The translations under genes and the position numbers were made by a program. From NCBI RefSeq assembly GCF_000247605.1, contig NC_016894.1:1663732-1727731 (forward strand): 64,000 nucleotides of DNA. Reading direction: 5' to 3'. Under the pieces are notes generated by a model. That model worked only from the letters and a program-made list of their open reading frames with translations, had not been told where the DNA came from and did not search any database. How positions within the stretch are numbered: the stretch's first letter is position 1; each line of letters opens with the position of its first letter. This document shows, piece by piece, positions 7,943-16,335 of the stretch. The stretch is from Acetobacterium woodii DSM 1030. Its GTDB lineage: Bacteria; Bacillota; Clostridia; Eubacteriales; Eubacteriaceae.

Positions 7943-8720
7943 ACTTTGGTATTTTAATAGCATTATCTAATTTGCGATGTATAAAAGAAAGTGTTGTCAT
8001 AAGATCAATTGCATCTGCTTTAGATATATCCCAATTGATTTTAGGTGCATGAGCGGTAGTATTTCTGAACATACCAAATATGCCTTTTAATAAATTTGAA
8101 AAACCCTTTTGTTCGCTTTGCTCCGATTCGGTTCGAAGTGAATTTATAGCTAAAACTGGATTTTTCAAAGAAAAGGCTTCATCTACAAGTGAAGCACCAT
8201 CGCTTATTAAACCAGATAAATTTCTAGTTTTGTCGGAGACACTTTTGGTTGATTCTAAAACAGCGTGAAAATAGTTATTGTTTAGCAATTCAAGTTTGCA
8301 ATATTTCAATACATCGGGATGAATATTCCTTTGCGATAAAATGCTTCTCAATTCACTTGCTTTTCGAATGGCTTCTGGAATTGTATCAGACTTAGAAGTC
8401 TTAATTATCTGGTTTTTATCATTTATAAAAAATCCTACAAAAGCAAGAATTTTGTTTAATTCAAATAATAGATCGTGAAAGTCGGATTCTTTATTTACAA
8501 ATGAAACTGGATCAGTTCCGAAACGAATGAATTGAAATATTTGATTAGAGCAATGGAGATGTTGTTGATAATTATTGAAGATGTCATTTAATCTTCTCCA
8601 TTTAGTCCAGGTTGGATCACCGATTGGGAAAGAGGTTTTTTCAAGTAAAGAAGTTAACTGCGAACCGGAATAAAAATCACCAAAAATTTTAGAAATATCT
8701 TCAACAACATTTTGAAGATA
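7935..8720 (-). pseudogene. TIGR02391 (Ymh)-family gene lacking a start codon
   Basis: The open frame covers 261 codons and matches the TIGR02391 family along its length: an N-terminal part with LNKILAFVGF, a middle part with RNIHPDVLKYCKLELL and HAVLESTKS, and the C-terminal block SDGASLVDEAFS, EQSEQKGF and FRNTTAHAP. The family is HEPN-like and is often found near restriction or defence genes. The frame is closed by TAA at 8721-8723 and has no ATG or GTG near the N-terminus; the first TTG is at 8349-8351, in the middle of the conserved protein. An ATG in another frame (MIDNNIFKM) lies just upstream, so either a one-base shift or a rearrangement removed the start. A short product from the TTG is possible but would be incomplete. 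Confidence 0.65.
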
Positions 8721-9144
8721 TTATTATCGATCATGAGGCTACAGAGAAAAGACGTAAGGAAATTGAGAAACTTACGAAGGGATTGTGGAAATAATAGTTT
8801 TAATCAAAAAATTCATAAATAAAGCGAATAAAAAAACAACAATCTTATTTAAAGAATTCGTTTTTTTTATTATGTAAGGTCATATATTTTAAGTATTCTG
8901 AAACAAATAATTTCAAAGCAATTGTTATATTAAAAAAAATACTGAATAATCTTTAATTATTATTATCAAAATTTCTATTATTACACACTTCAAATTGCAA
9001 AATGTTACACACATTTAAATATCGATTTCAAATAATTCGAATAATATGATTCAAAATATAGATATTTTAATTGAAAACATTTACTTTTAGTCGTATAATC
9101 TAATTTAAAGTTATAAAAATGAATTAGAAACTATTATAAGGAGA
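8721..9144. other. AT-rich intergenic stretch with a small coding-like scrap
   Basis: From about 8713 to 8794 a plus-strand frame reads HEATEKRRKEIEKLTKGLWK before a stop and could be the tail of a deleted gene, but it is too short to assign. The rest is very AT-rich with no gene. It contains a promoter-like region for the gene at 9151, and AAGGAG at 9138-9143 is that gene's ribosome site. Confidence 0.35.
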
Positions 9145-9150
9145 ATGAGT

Positions 9151-9879
9151 GTGAATAACAAGTTAGAATTTTACAAGCAAAAATGGTTTATGTGGGTAGC
9201 GTTAATTCTATTAGCTCCTTTGGGAGTTTTCCTAATGTGGAAATATGCAGAATTTGACAAGAAAAAAAGCATTATTCTAACAAATGTTTTCATCATATGA
9301 TTTTTTATTTTTCTAATACCTATTGGTATAGGTATTCAAGTCAATAATGTAACACAAGCTCAGATACAAGAACAAAAATTAATTGAAAGCAATAAAAAAG
9401 CGGCACTAGTAGTAGATCAAAAAATTACCGAACTAGGTGATCCCAAAGCGCTTACTTTAGATAAAGAAAACGAAATAAAATCGATTCGAACTTTATACAA
9501 TACCTTATCGAGTGATCAACAAGAATATGTGACGAAAGTAGTCTTATTAACAACTGCTGAAAAAACAATAACAGATCTTCAGGCAAAAAAAGTCGCTGAT
9601 GACAAGGCGGTAGCCGAAAAAGCAGCGGCCGATAAAACAGCCGCTGAACAAGCGGCAGCACAGGCTGCAGCTGAGAAACAAGCAGCTGCAACCCATGCAA
9701 CAACTCAACAAGTAGCGTCATCTGATACTCAGAGCACAACGGTGTATATTACAAAAACCGGCAAAAAATACCATCTGGCTGGATGTCAAAGCTTATCTAA
9801 AAGTCAAATTCCAATAAGTTTAGCAGATGCCAAAAGTAAAGGATATACGGCATGTGAGAATTGTGATCCACCTCAATAG
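9151..9879 (+). pseudogene. Membrane-anchored Ala-rich protein, interrupted by in-frame TGA
   Basis: AAGGAG at 9138-9143 is 7 nt before GTG 9151. The frame codes 49 residues with one membrane helix (FMWVALILLAPLGVFLMW), meets TGA at 9298-9300, then continues in the same frame to 9879. After the stop come a second hydrophobic helix (FFIFLIPIGIGIQV), a helical region, an Ala/Lys-rich coiled coil, and a C-terminal domain with YITKTGKKYHLAGCQ and CENCDPP. That cysteine domain resembles the small Ada-like zinc module at the end of secreted Firmicute proteins. The TGA falls where a Trp (TGG) would suit the membrane helix, so a nonsense change or a sequencing error is likely. A shorter product starting at ATG or GTG near 9529 is possible but would lose its anchor. 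Confidence 0.65.
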
Positions 9880-9925
9880 AACAAATAATTTATGAAAATA
9901 ATTATTTATTTAGAAAGGAATAATT

Positions 9926-12193
9926 ATGAAAATTACTAGAGAAAAAATTAAAGATGTATTTAAAGAAAAAGAAGGTTTTATAATTATTGGCTTAACTGGA
10001 CAAAAGGGATCAGGGAGCTCCACTGTTAGTAATTTATTCAGTAAAAGCTATAAAGAAATGTCTGTAGAAGAGGTATCATTATGCAATTCGAATTCTGATA
10101 AAGATAGAGATAAAAGAATTATTTACAATTATTCCTCACAAAATTGGAGAAGGTTTGATGTAATAAAAGTTAGAAATGTAATTATGACATTTGTAGTAAA
10201 TGATTGGAATGAATTTATTATTGATATTGATAATATCAATAATTCAATGAGTGATGATTTAATTAAATATTTAGAAACGAATTTGGAAAAAGTGAGAAAT
10301 TCATGTTATGAAAAAAGAACAAGTGAAATAGCAAAAAATTATGAAAAAAAACACGAAAAAAATATAGAAAAAAATATAGAAAAAAATATCGAAAAGGATG
10401 TTGAAAAGGACGTTGAAAAAGATATCGAAAAGAAATTAAAAAGCGAAATTGATAGTTTCTTTGAAAATATTTCAAAAGCTGATGAGCTTATAAATAAAAT
10501 TGTTAAATACAATACGATTCTATTAGAAACTTGGGGCGAAATATATAAAAATAATGAAAACGATGATGAAAAAAACTGTTTAAGGAGTTATGCATATACT
10601 TATTTCTTTTTACCAGCTTTTAGTGATTTAATTCATGATTTCTTGAAGGAAAAAAAGATATTTACGCCACTCTTTCAAAGGTATGGTAATAGGATTAGAT
10701 TTCATGGAAAAATTACTAGACCTAAGGAAATTTGCTTTGAAAATGAAGAGGTGAATTATAGTTATTGTGTTGCAAAGCGAATCAATAGCTTTATAAAATC
10801 ATATAGACATCCGCAAAATAAAAAAGAGAAATATCCTGTGAGAATCGTAATAGATTCACTTAAAAATTATTTTGAAGGTATATTTCTAAGAAGTAGATAT
10901 TCTGCATTTTATTTAATTTCAGTTTCAAAAGAAGAAGAATTTAGAATAAATAGTTTTGAAAACGACGGAAAATCTGAGGAGGATATTGAACTAATAGATT
11001 TCAACGAGAAACCGAGAGAATCTGCAAAAAAATTTATGAAGTTCTGTGATATTATAAATGACAATTACAATGATATTCTTTTAGGGAATCCCAAGCATAT
11101 TAAATGGATTGAAGAAAAAAATGGTATCAAAAAATTATTCTCGCAAGTGCATATAAAAGAAGATGAACTAATAGATTATCGAAGTTTTGTAAATTGCATA
11201 GAAAAATATTTCACAGATAGAGAACATTGTGTGAAAAATGGTATTACACAAAAAGAATTAAATTGTTATATTAAAACACTTTCTGATGAAGTTAGAGTAT
11301 ATTCATATGTTAATAAACTATACCAATTTTTCTTACAAGATGTTGAAGCATGTATCCAAGATGCGGATATTTTTTTAGCTAACAATGAAACTTCAGGTTC
11401 TAAAGAGAATTTGAAATATTCAATCTTAAGATATATTTCATTGATGACACATCCTGGCATTGTAACACCAACACCAGTGGAAATGTGTATGCAAATTGCG
11501 TATACTGCAAAAGTAAATTCTGGATGTATTTCACGACAAGTTGGTGCAGTAACAACTGACAAAGATTACAATATTCTTTCTATTGGATGGAATGATGTAC
11601 CATGTGGACAAACAAGCTGTAATAGAAGAAGTATCGTTGATTTATATAATTTTCATGATGAGAAAGCATACAGCGAGTTTGAAGTGAGTAAAACATCCGA
11701 ATTTAGAAAGCTATATTTAGATAATTTTGATTTCACTAATGAAGATCGAAAAATCGATGATATATTACAGGGTTTAACACCTGCATTTTGTTTTAAAGAT
11801 GCTTATAATGAGATAAAACACGATAAAAACCAAGTTCATACAAGAGCATTGCATGGTGAAGAGAAAGCATTAATGACATGTGATCAGAATCGAATTAAAA
11901 AGGGTTATTTGTTTACTACTTCAAGTCCATGTGAGTTATGTTCGAAGAATGCAAAAGAACATCAAGTAAGCAAAATATATTATATTGAGCCGTATCCAGG
12001 TATTTCTCAGAGTCATATTTGTGATTCAGGAATTGTCTCAAATCAAGCAAAATACGAATTATTTCAAGGGGCTATTGGCAGGGCTTACACACAGTTATTT
12101 ACACCAATAATCGCTCTTAAAGATGAATTGGAACTAAGAGGTTTCGCTAAAGAATTCAAGAAAAATCCTAAGGGAGATAAAAATGGAATTTGA
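9926..12193 (+). CDS. Anti-phage-type dCMP/dCTP deaminase with N-terminal P-loop domain
   Basis: The 755-residue protein has two parts. Residues about 17-35 hold a P-loop-like motif, GLTGQKGSGSST, in a kinase-like fold in which the usual Lys is replaced. The C-terminal 250 residues are a zinc deoxycytidylate deaminase domain: HGEEKAL near 643-649 supplies the zinc His and catalytic Glu, and PCELC near 668-672 supplies the two zinc Cys. This architecture is that of characterised anti-phage deaminases, which destroy dCTP when phage shuts down host transcription. AGAAAGGAATAATT precedes the ATG. The stop overlaps the next start, so the operon is tight. A coiled linker of repeated (N/D)(I/V)EK units lies at residues 146-169. 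Defence function is by family; the exact substrate here is not shown. Confidence 0.82.
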   Translation: MKITREKIKDVFKEKEGFIIIGLTGQKGSGSSTVSNLFSKSYKEMSVEEVSLCNSNSDKDRDKRIIYNYSSQNWRRFDVIKVRNVIMTFVVNDWNEFIIDIDNINNSMSDDLIKYLETNLEKVRNSCYEKRTSEIAKNYEKKHEKNIEKNIEKNIEKDVEKDVEKDIEKKLKSEIDSFFENISKADELINKIVKYNTILLETWGEIYKNNENDDEKNCLRSYAYTYFFLPAFSDLIHDFLKEKKIFTPLFQRYGNRIRFHGKITRPKEICFENEEVNYSYCVAKRINSFIKSYRHPQNKKEKYPVRIVIDSLKNYFEGIFLRSRYSAFYLISVSKEEEFRINSFENDGKSEEDIELIDFNEKPRESAKKFMKFCDIINDNYNDILLGNPKHIKWIEEKNGIKKLFSQVHIKEDELIDYRSFVNCIEKYFTDREHCVKNGITQKELNCYIKTLSDEVRVYSYVNKLYQFFLQDVEACIQDADIFLANNETSGSKENLKYSILRYISLMTHPGIVTPTPVEMCMQIAYTAKVNSGCISRQVGAVTTDKDYNILSIGWNDVPCGQTSCNRRSIVDLYNFHDEKAYSEFEVSKTSEFRKLYLDNFDFTNEDRKIDDILQGLTPAFCFKDAYNEIKHDKNQVHTRALHGEEKALMTCDQNRIKKGYLFTTSSPCELCSKNAKEHQVSKIYYIEPYPGISQSHICDSGIVSNQAKYELFQGAIGRAYTQLFTPIIALKDELELRGFAKEFKKNPKGDKNGI
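10361..10432 (+). repeat. Six tandem 12-bp repeats inside the deaminase gene
   Basis: Six in-frame 12-nt units encode NIEK three times, DVEK twice and DIEK once. They form part of a charged coiled linker between the P-loop and deaminase domains. The unit length is a multiple of three, so copy number can change without breaking the frame. Confidence 0.8.
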
Positions 12194-13373
12194 TGAAAAA
12201 GTTAAGATAATTAATGAAATTAAAGCTGACTTACCAGGAATGTTATCTGATGTTGACATTAGAAATAGTATGAAATTAAAAAAAATGAGTATTCTTCCTT
12301 TTACTGAAAAAAAATTGACTGGTTTAGGGTATAATTTATCACCTTCAGGTTTCGTTTTTTCTACTTCAAAAGGATTTGCTGAGGAAGTGAAAAATCGAAA
12401 TGGTGAAAAATATGTTCAGGTTGATCCGCATGATACCGTTTTAGTCTTGACAAAAGAGTATTTATGGCTGGACCGAACTTTAGCAGGAACGATTCATTCT
12501 AGAGTGCGTATTGTATCTCAAGGTTTCGGACATATTTCAACGACTATTGATCCATTATGGCGTGGTCCATTATTAATTTCCTTGAATAACCCAACTTCAA
12601 AAAAATTAAAACTAGTTATTGAAAAGACCAGTGTAAGAGGGATTGAGGATAATACGTTTTGCACAGTTGTTTTTCAAAAATTAATTACTGCAGCTGAAAA
12701 GGTGCATGATAACCCCCCTCAAAGAATAGATGTTTTAAAGGAATATATTGCAAAACAACCAAGATTTTTACCTTTCTATCGGAAGCGATATGAAAAATTT
12801 AAAGATTTAGTTCTAAATCTACAAGATAATTTGCCAGGGAATAGAGAATATGACACTCCAAGTATTGGAAAGCTTAATATACTAAAATCAAAGTATTCGA
12901 AAATTAAGGATTCAATTATTGCGGAAGAGCTATTATACAAAAATCAAAGTAGAATTCCAATTGATGATACTGAATTGACTGATGAAACTTTGTTTTCAGA
13001 ATATGTTATAAAAAATATGAAAGATAGCGTAAACAGACTTAAAAATGTGAACTTTTGTGATAATTATAACAAAAATCAACTAAAAGAAGATATTATAAAT
13101 ATTGAAGATAACATTGATTTAGAGATTCAAAACAAAGATTATATGGAGTATTTATCTTACTTGGAAAAAAACATATCAGAAATGCAACCGTTAGGATTGC
13201 GAATTGCTGGTCAGTTAAGAAAATCATACATGTTAATAATAGTAATTCTAATTATTACTGGTATAATATATCTTAATTGGAGTAGCATAACTACTACTCC
13301 ACTTTGGCAACAAGTAATATTATCTGGTGCATTTTTATTGTTAGCAAATATATTTTTGAAATACGAAAGTTAA
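12183..13373 (+). CDS. Dcd-like (dCTP deaminase/dUTPase fold) membrane protein without catalytic Glu
   Basis: The ATG at 12183 lies inside the end of the deaminase gene, so translation is probably coupled. Residues about 20-190 are a Dcd/dUTPase-superfamily domain, with HSRVRIVSQG and TIDPLWRGPLLISLNN matching the HSS-R and IDPGW-G-VLEF segments of E. coli Dcd. In ungapped alignment from the Trp, the general-base Glu (E138 in E. coli Dcd) is a Ser, so normal deamination is doubtful. Residues 200-345 are helical and charged. Two hydrophobic helices close the protein (MLIIVILIITGIIYL and VILSGAFLLLANIFL), which ordinary Dcd proteins lack. It may bind nucleotides as a sensor or act as a membrane effector; this is inference. 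Confidence 0.72.
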   Translation: MEFDEKVKIINEIKADLPGMLSDVDIRNSMKLKKMSILPFTEKKLTGLGYNLSPSGFVFSTSKGFAEEVKNRNGEKYVQVDPHDTVLVLTKEYLWLDRTLAGTIHSRVRIVSQGFGHISTTIDPLWRGPLLISLNNPTSKKLKLVIEKTSVRGIEDNTFCTVVFQKLITAAEKVHDNPPQRIDVLKEYIAKQPRFLPFYRKRYEKFKDLVLNLQDNLPGNREYDTPSIGKLNILKSKYSKIKDSIIAEELLYKNQSRIPIDDTELTDETLFSEYVIKNMKDSVNRLKNVNFCDNYNKNQLKEDIINIEDNIDLEIQNKDYMEYLSYLEKNISEMQPLGLRIAGQLRKSYMLIIVILIITGIIYLNWSSITTTPLWQQVILSGAFLLLANIFLKYES

Positions 13374-13422
13374 TATCAAGATTTTTATTAATAACTATGA
13401 TAAAAAGAGGAAAAGGTGAAAT

Positions 13423-13863
13423 ATGAATAATAAAATTTTTTTAAAGATTAAAAAATTGAGTGATGAAGCGGTAGTCCCTAAATATGCGCACAAAGGTGAC
13501 GCGGGAATGGATTTGTTTTCAGTGGAAGAACTTTTATTAAAAAGTGGTGATTCAGAATTGATAAAAACTGGTATTTCGATAGAACTTCCAGAAAATACAG
13601 AAGCTCAGGTCAGACCAAGAAGTGGATTAGCTTTAAAACATGGGATAACTGTCTTAAATACACCGGGGACAATCGATTATGAGTATCGAGGAGAAATCGG
13701 TGTAATATTAATTAATCACGGAAAAGATGATTATCAGATTCAGAAGGGAGATAGAATTGCACAATTAGTTGTGAAACCAGTTTTAGTTGTAGAAATTCAA
13801 GAAGTTACTGAATTATCTGAGACAACAAGATCAAACTCGGGATTTGGTTCATCAGGAAAATAA
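13423..13863 (+). CDS. dut: dUTP diphosphatase
   Basis: The 146-residue protein has all five dUTPase motifs: [45 protein letters not shown] and the C-terminal [10 protein letters not shown]. The length is normal for trimeric dUTPases, and the enzyme should be active, converting dUTP to dUMP and pyrophosphate. It follows the Dcd-like gene by 49 nt with its own AAGAGGAAAAGGTG ribosome site and is followed by a terminator. Next to a dCTP/dCMP deaminase it would clear the dUTP or dUMP branch and so deepen depletion of the pyrimidine pool, or protect the host from dUTP. This may be a second copy beside a housekeeping dut elsewhere. Confidence 0.92.
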   Translation: MNNKIFLKIKKLSDEAVVPKYAHKGDAGMDLFSVEELLLKSGDSELIKTGISIELPENTEAQVRPRSGLALKHGITVLNTPGTIDYEYRGEIGVILINHGKDDYQIQKGDRIAQLVVKPVLVVEIQEVTELSETTRSNSGFGSSGK

Positions 13864-13913
13864 TATGGATTATTCAAAAACAAAAGTGATAATTTTACAT
13901 CTGAATAAATTTT

Positions 13914-13960
13914 AATAACAAAAGCAACCATGAATTTAACGACTGCTTTTGTTATTAAAA
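13914..13960 (+). terminator. Terminator after dut
   Basis: AATAACAAAAGCA (13914-13926) pairs perfectly with TGCTTTTGTTATT (13944-13956) around a 17-nt loop. It ends the nucleotide operon; the T-rich half of the stem serves as the tail. Confidence 0.6.
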
Positions 13961-14516
13961 ATGAATATTAGAAGCTGTTATTTGAGGTAATAATAATATT
14001 TATAAAAATTTGACAGGAGGCCCTGTTGTTAATGGTATGAGTGATTAGTAATTCTCTATTATAATAATACGATCTTATTTGAATTTGCAATAAATATCTT
14101 CAGTGATATAATCATAAAAATGTTTAGTGAAAATAAGAAGCGAATAATCGATATGATAGTTAGCTAGAAACCGGATTCAAAGGAAAAACGGTTTGCCCCT
14201 TGTTTTGCCCCTTATTCCGGCAAAAACAAAAAACGTTTATATCAAAAAAGAGCGCTGCAATGCGATATATAAAGGTTGATAAAATTGAATAAATGGGAAT
14301 TCGCAATCCGGAAGGTCGGGGGTATGCTCTAATGGGGAAGATAATGCAAATACTAGGAAACTGAGGTTGTTAAGTTTGGTCATATGTGACATAAATTTGA
14401 CATATTTTTCAATGAATTTCATTAACACCTATTGTCACTCATTTATGCCAAGGAGAGATTGAAAGAGATCTAAGTAGCTGTATTTGTGATTATTTTCTTT
14501 CATTATTTATGAAATT
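13961..14516. other. Gene-free right arm of the integrative element
   Basis: No convincing gene is present. The 63-codon minus-strand frame at 14237-14428 lacks a clear ribosome site and family. The stretch holds the TTTGCCCCTT repeats (14192-14213) and a 16-nt string identical to part of tRNA-Arg at 14308-14323. Its position just inside the tRNA-derived border fits an integrase arm region. Confidence 0.4.
14192..14213 (+). repeat. Direct repeat TTTGCCCCTT, possible integrase arm sites
   Basis: TTTGCCCCTT occurs at 14192-14201 and 14204-14213, a 12-bp period. It lies about 310 bp inside the tRNA-tail border. Short direct repeats at this place are typical arm-type binding sites of tyrosine integrases. 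The role is inferred. Confidence 0.4.
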
Positions 14517-14519
14517 CAA

Positions 14520-14543
14520 GTTCGACCCCTGTTTTTCGCACCA
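14520..14543 (+). other. attR-like border: 24-bp 3' end of a tRNA gene
   Basis: The sequence GTTCGACCCCTGTTTTTCGC followed by ACCA reads as tRNA positions 53-76: T-loop TTCGACC, 3' T-stem CCTGT, acceptor strand TTTTCGC, discriminator A and encoded CCA. The bases upstream do not complete the T-stem (TCAAG instead of the needed ACAGG), so this is only a tail. A perfect terminator follows, as expected of the original tRNA locus. This marks the right border of an element integrated at a tRNA 3' end; the intact tRNA and left border are not visible in the window. Confidence 0.65.
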
Positions 14544-14548
14544 ATATT

Positions 14549-14588
14549 GACATTAAAAAACGACTAATTATAGTCGTTTTTTAATGTC
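14549..14588. terminator. Perfect 18-bp bidirectional terminator
   Basis: GACATTAAAAAACGACTA and TAGTCGTTTTTTAATGTC form a perfect 18-bp stem with a 4-nt ATTA loop. It has A and T runs on both sides, so it can serve the tRNA side and the convergent blaR1-like gene. Confidence 0.8.
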
Positions 14589-14656
14589 AAAATTTAAGTG
14601 CAATCATTTGATATAGATATGGTCAAGTTATTTAAATTTAGTTTTTTTTTGAGTGT

Positions 14657-16333
14657 TCATGGTTGCAGTACAAAACTTTCTTCCTGACCATTCCACATCA
14701 TGGTCAGGGTGACATCATGAGGCGGGTTAGATATCGCGCCATTGCCGCCACTACCCCCTAAATTGACAATCCCTTTGTCATTTATGATCGCTCCGGTTCC
14801 TTCGCCACCACTACCGGCACGATCATATTTATATGAGATATTTTTAACATTTTCGGGATCATCACCAAGATATGCTGATTGAAAAGAAGTCCAACCATAG
14901 TTATCCATATGTAACGTGCCATTATTATCCTCGATTGGGTTATTATAGTATTTTAAGGTATAGGTTCCGCGCCAGTGTTCACTCTCGCCATGATAAACAA
15001 TTGTTTTTCCGTCATTTAAATACATAAAAACCGTGTCTGAAATCAAGCTTTCCAACTTTACAAATTTGATGAACACATTAGAATCTAGAATGGCTCCATT
15101 TCCAAACGGTGCTTCTAAAAAAATAGACGCATTTTTCGAATTATAGGTAGTGATTGACCCAGTGAATTTAACTCTACTAGATTCATCAAATTCCCAATGG
15201 TTAGATCCATTTTGTCTTTCATCGAGGGTGTCAAAAATATAAATATATAAGGTCCCATCATATTTTTTTAACTTGAAGATGCCTGGTTCAATACTGTTAA
15301 TGGCATAGTCCGAAGGTTTTTTGCTGGTGTCTTTAGTCATTGACAGATCATGGGCGGCAAAGGTTTTAATAATCTCATTTTCTGTTAACCACACACGATG
15401 ATCCAAAGGATTCGTTATCAGACCAACCATCAGGACAGCGAGAATAATCACCGCGGCGGCAATAACATAGAACTTTGGCTTTTTAAAATTCAGGATATTT
15501 CGAATTCTTTCTTTGGTATCACCTTCGCTAAAAGCTAATGGTGACATACGAAGATTTTGTTTGCTTGTGGCCAGATTTAATAAGGATTGTGAATAATCTT
15601 TTTTAATTTCATAGCCCAACTGATTGATCACCGCTTCATCACAGGCCATTTCCATATCTTTGCCACTGAGATAAAAGGAAACCCAAACCAGCGGGTTAAA
15701 CCAGTGGATACAGAGAACGAGATAGCTGGCAAAACGGGTCACATGATCAAATCTTCGAATATGGGTTTGCTCATGCAATAGGATATATTTTTTCTCAGTG
15801 GCATCGAGATTAATTGGTAAATAAATTTTGGGTTTGATAAGTCCTAGAACAAAGGGAGTTACAATTTGATGGGAAATAAAGAGATTGTCTTTTTCAAGTG
15901 TAATCCCTTTGAGATGATACTTTAGTCGGAAATAAGAAATAATACCGTAAATCAGCAGGGCTGACATGCCGATGAGCCAAAGAAAGAAACCAATAAAGAT
16001 CAGCGTTTGTAAAAAATTAACATCTGCGATGACATCTGGTGTCGGCAAAGCATTGTTTAGCGGGATATCAACAGCAGCAACGCCAGTAACGATCTGCGGT
16101 GTTGTTGTGGATGAAAAATTAGCTGGAATCGGTTTTGGATTGATCGGGAGCAGACTTAATACACTATTAAAGGAAAAAAGAATCACCAGTCTTAATAAAA
16201 CCACCGACCATAAGAGATAAGTGTATCGCTTTGGTACTTTCTTTAGCAATAATCTGGCCAAAAGAACGGCCAGAATCACAATGCTCCCGATATAGCTCAG
16301 ATTGAGAATTTCAATAAATATCTTTTCAAGCAT
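14657..16333 (-). CDS. BlaR1/MecR1-like M56 sensor metallopeptidase
   Basis: The first 310 residues form the M56 membrane peptidase: helices near 10-30, 38-60, 108-135 and 285-305, with the zinc motif HEQTH at 187-191. The C-terminal 250 residues lie outside and do not show the penicillin-binding SxxK/KTG pattern of BlaR1. They contain two beta-rich blocks (with WLTENEIIKTFAAHDLS and a Gly-rich GGEGTGAIINDKG stretch). It is 2 nt downstream of the BlaI-like repressor gene. In the family the sensor cleaves the repressor after ligand binding. The ligand here is unknown and no beta-lactamase gene is adjacent, so an envelope-stress role is possible. Confidence 0.8.
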   Translation of the reverse strand: MLEKIFIEILNLSYIGSIVILAVLLARLLLKKVPKRYTYLLWSVVLLRLVILFSFNSVLSLLPINPKPIPANFSSTTTPQIVTGVAAVDIPLNNALPTPDVIADVNFLQTLIFIGFFLWLIGMSALLIYGIISYFRLKYHLKGITLEKDNLFISHQIVTPFVLGLIKPKIYLPINLDATEKKYILLHEQTHIRRFDHVTRFASYLVLCIHWFNPLVWVSFYLSGKDMEMACDEAVINQLGYEIKKDYSQSLLNLATSKQNLRMSPLAFSEGDTKERIRNILNFKKPKFYVIAAAVIILAVLMVGLITNPLDHRVWLTENEIIKTFAAHDLSMTKDTSKKPSDYAINSIEPGIFKLKKYDGTLYIYIFDTLDERQNGSNHWEFDESSRVKFTGSITTYNSKNASIFLEAPFGNGAILDSNVFIKFVKLESLISDTVFMYLNDGKTIVYHGESEHWRGTYTLKYYNNPIEDNNGTLHMDNYGWTSFQSAYLGDDPENVKNISYKYDRAGSGGEGTGAIINDKGIVNLGGSGGNGAISNPPHDVTLTMMWNGQEESFVLQP

Positions 16334-16335
16334 GT

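Noticed and set aside
9298-9300. TGA read as selenocysteine or another recoded residue
   Set aside because: It falls in a hydrophobic helix with no redox motif, and I see no convincing SECIS-like hairpin right after it; loss of a Trp codon is simpler.
10361-10432. Tandem repeat as a CRISPR array
   Set aside because: Units are 12 bp, contiguous, in frame and without spacers. No cas gene is in the window.
14237-14428. 63-codon minus-strand frame as a gene
   Set aside because: No ribosome site, no family, and it overlaps the tRNA-like string in the element arm.
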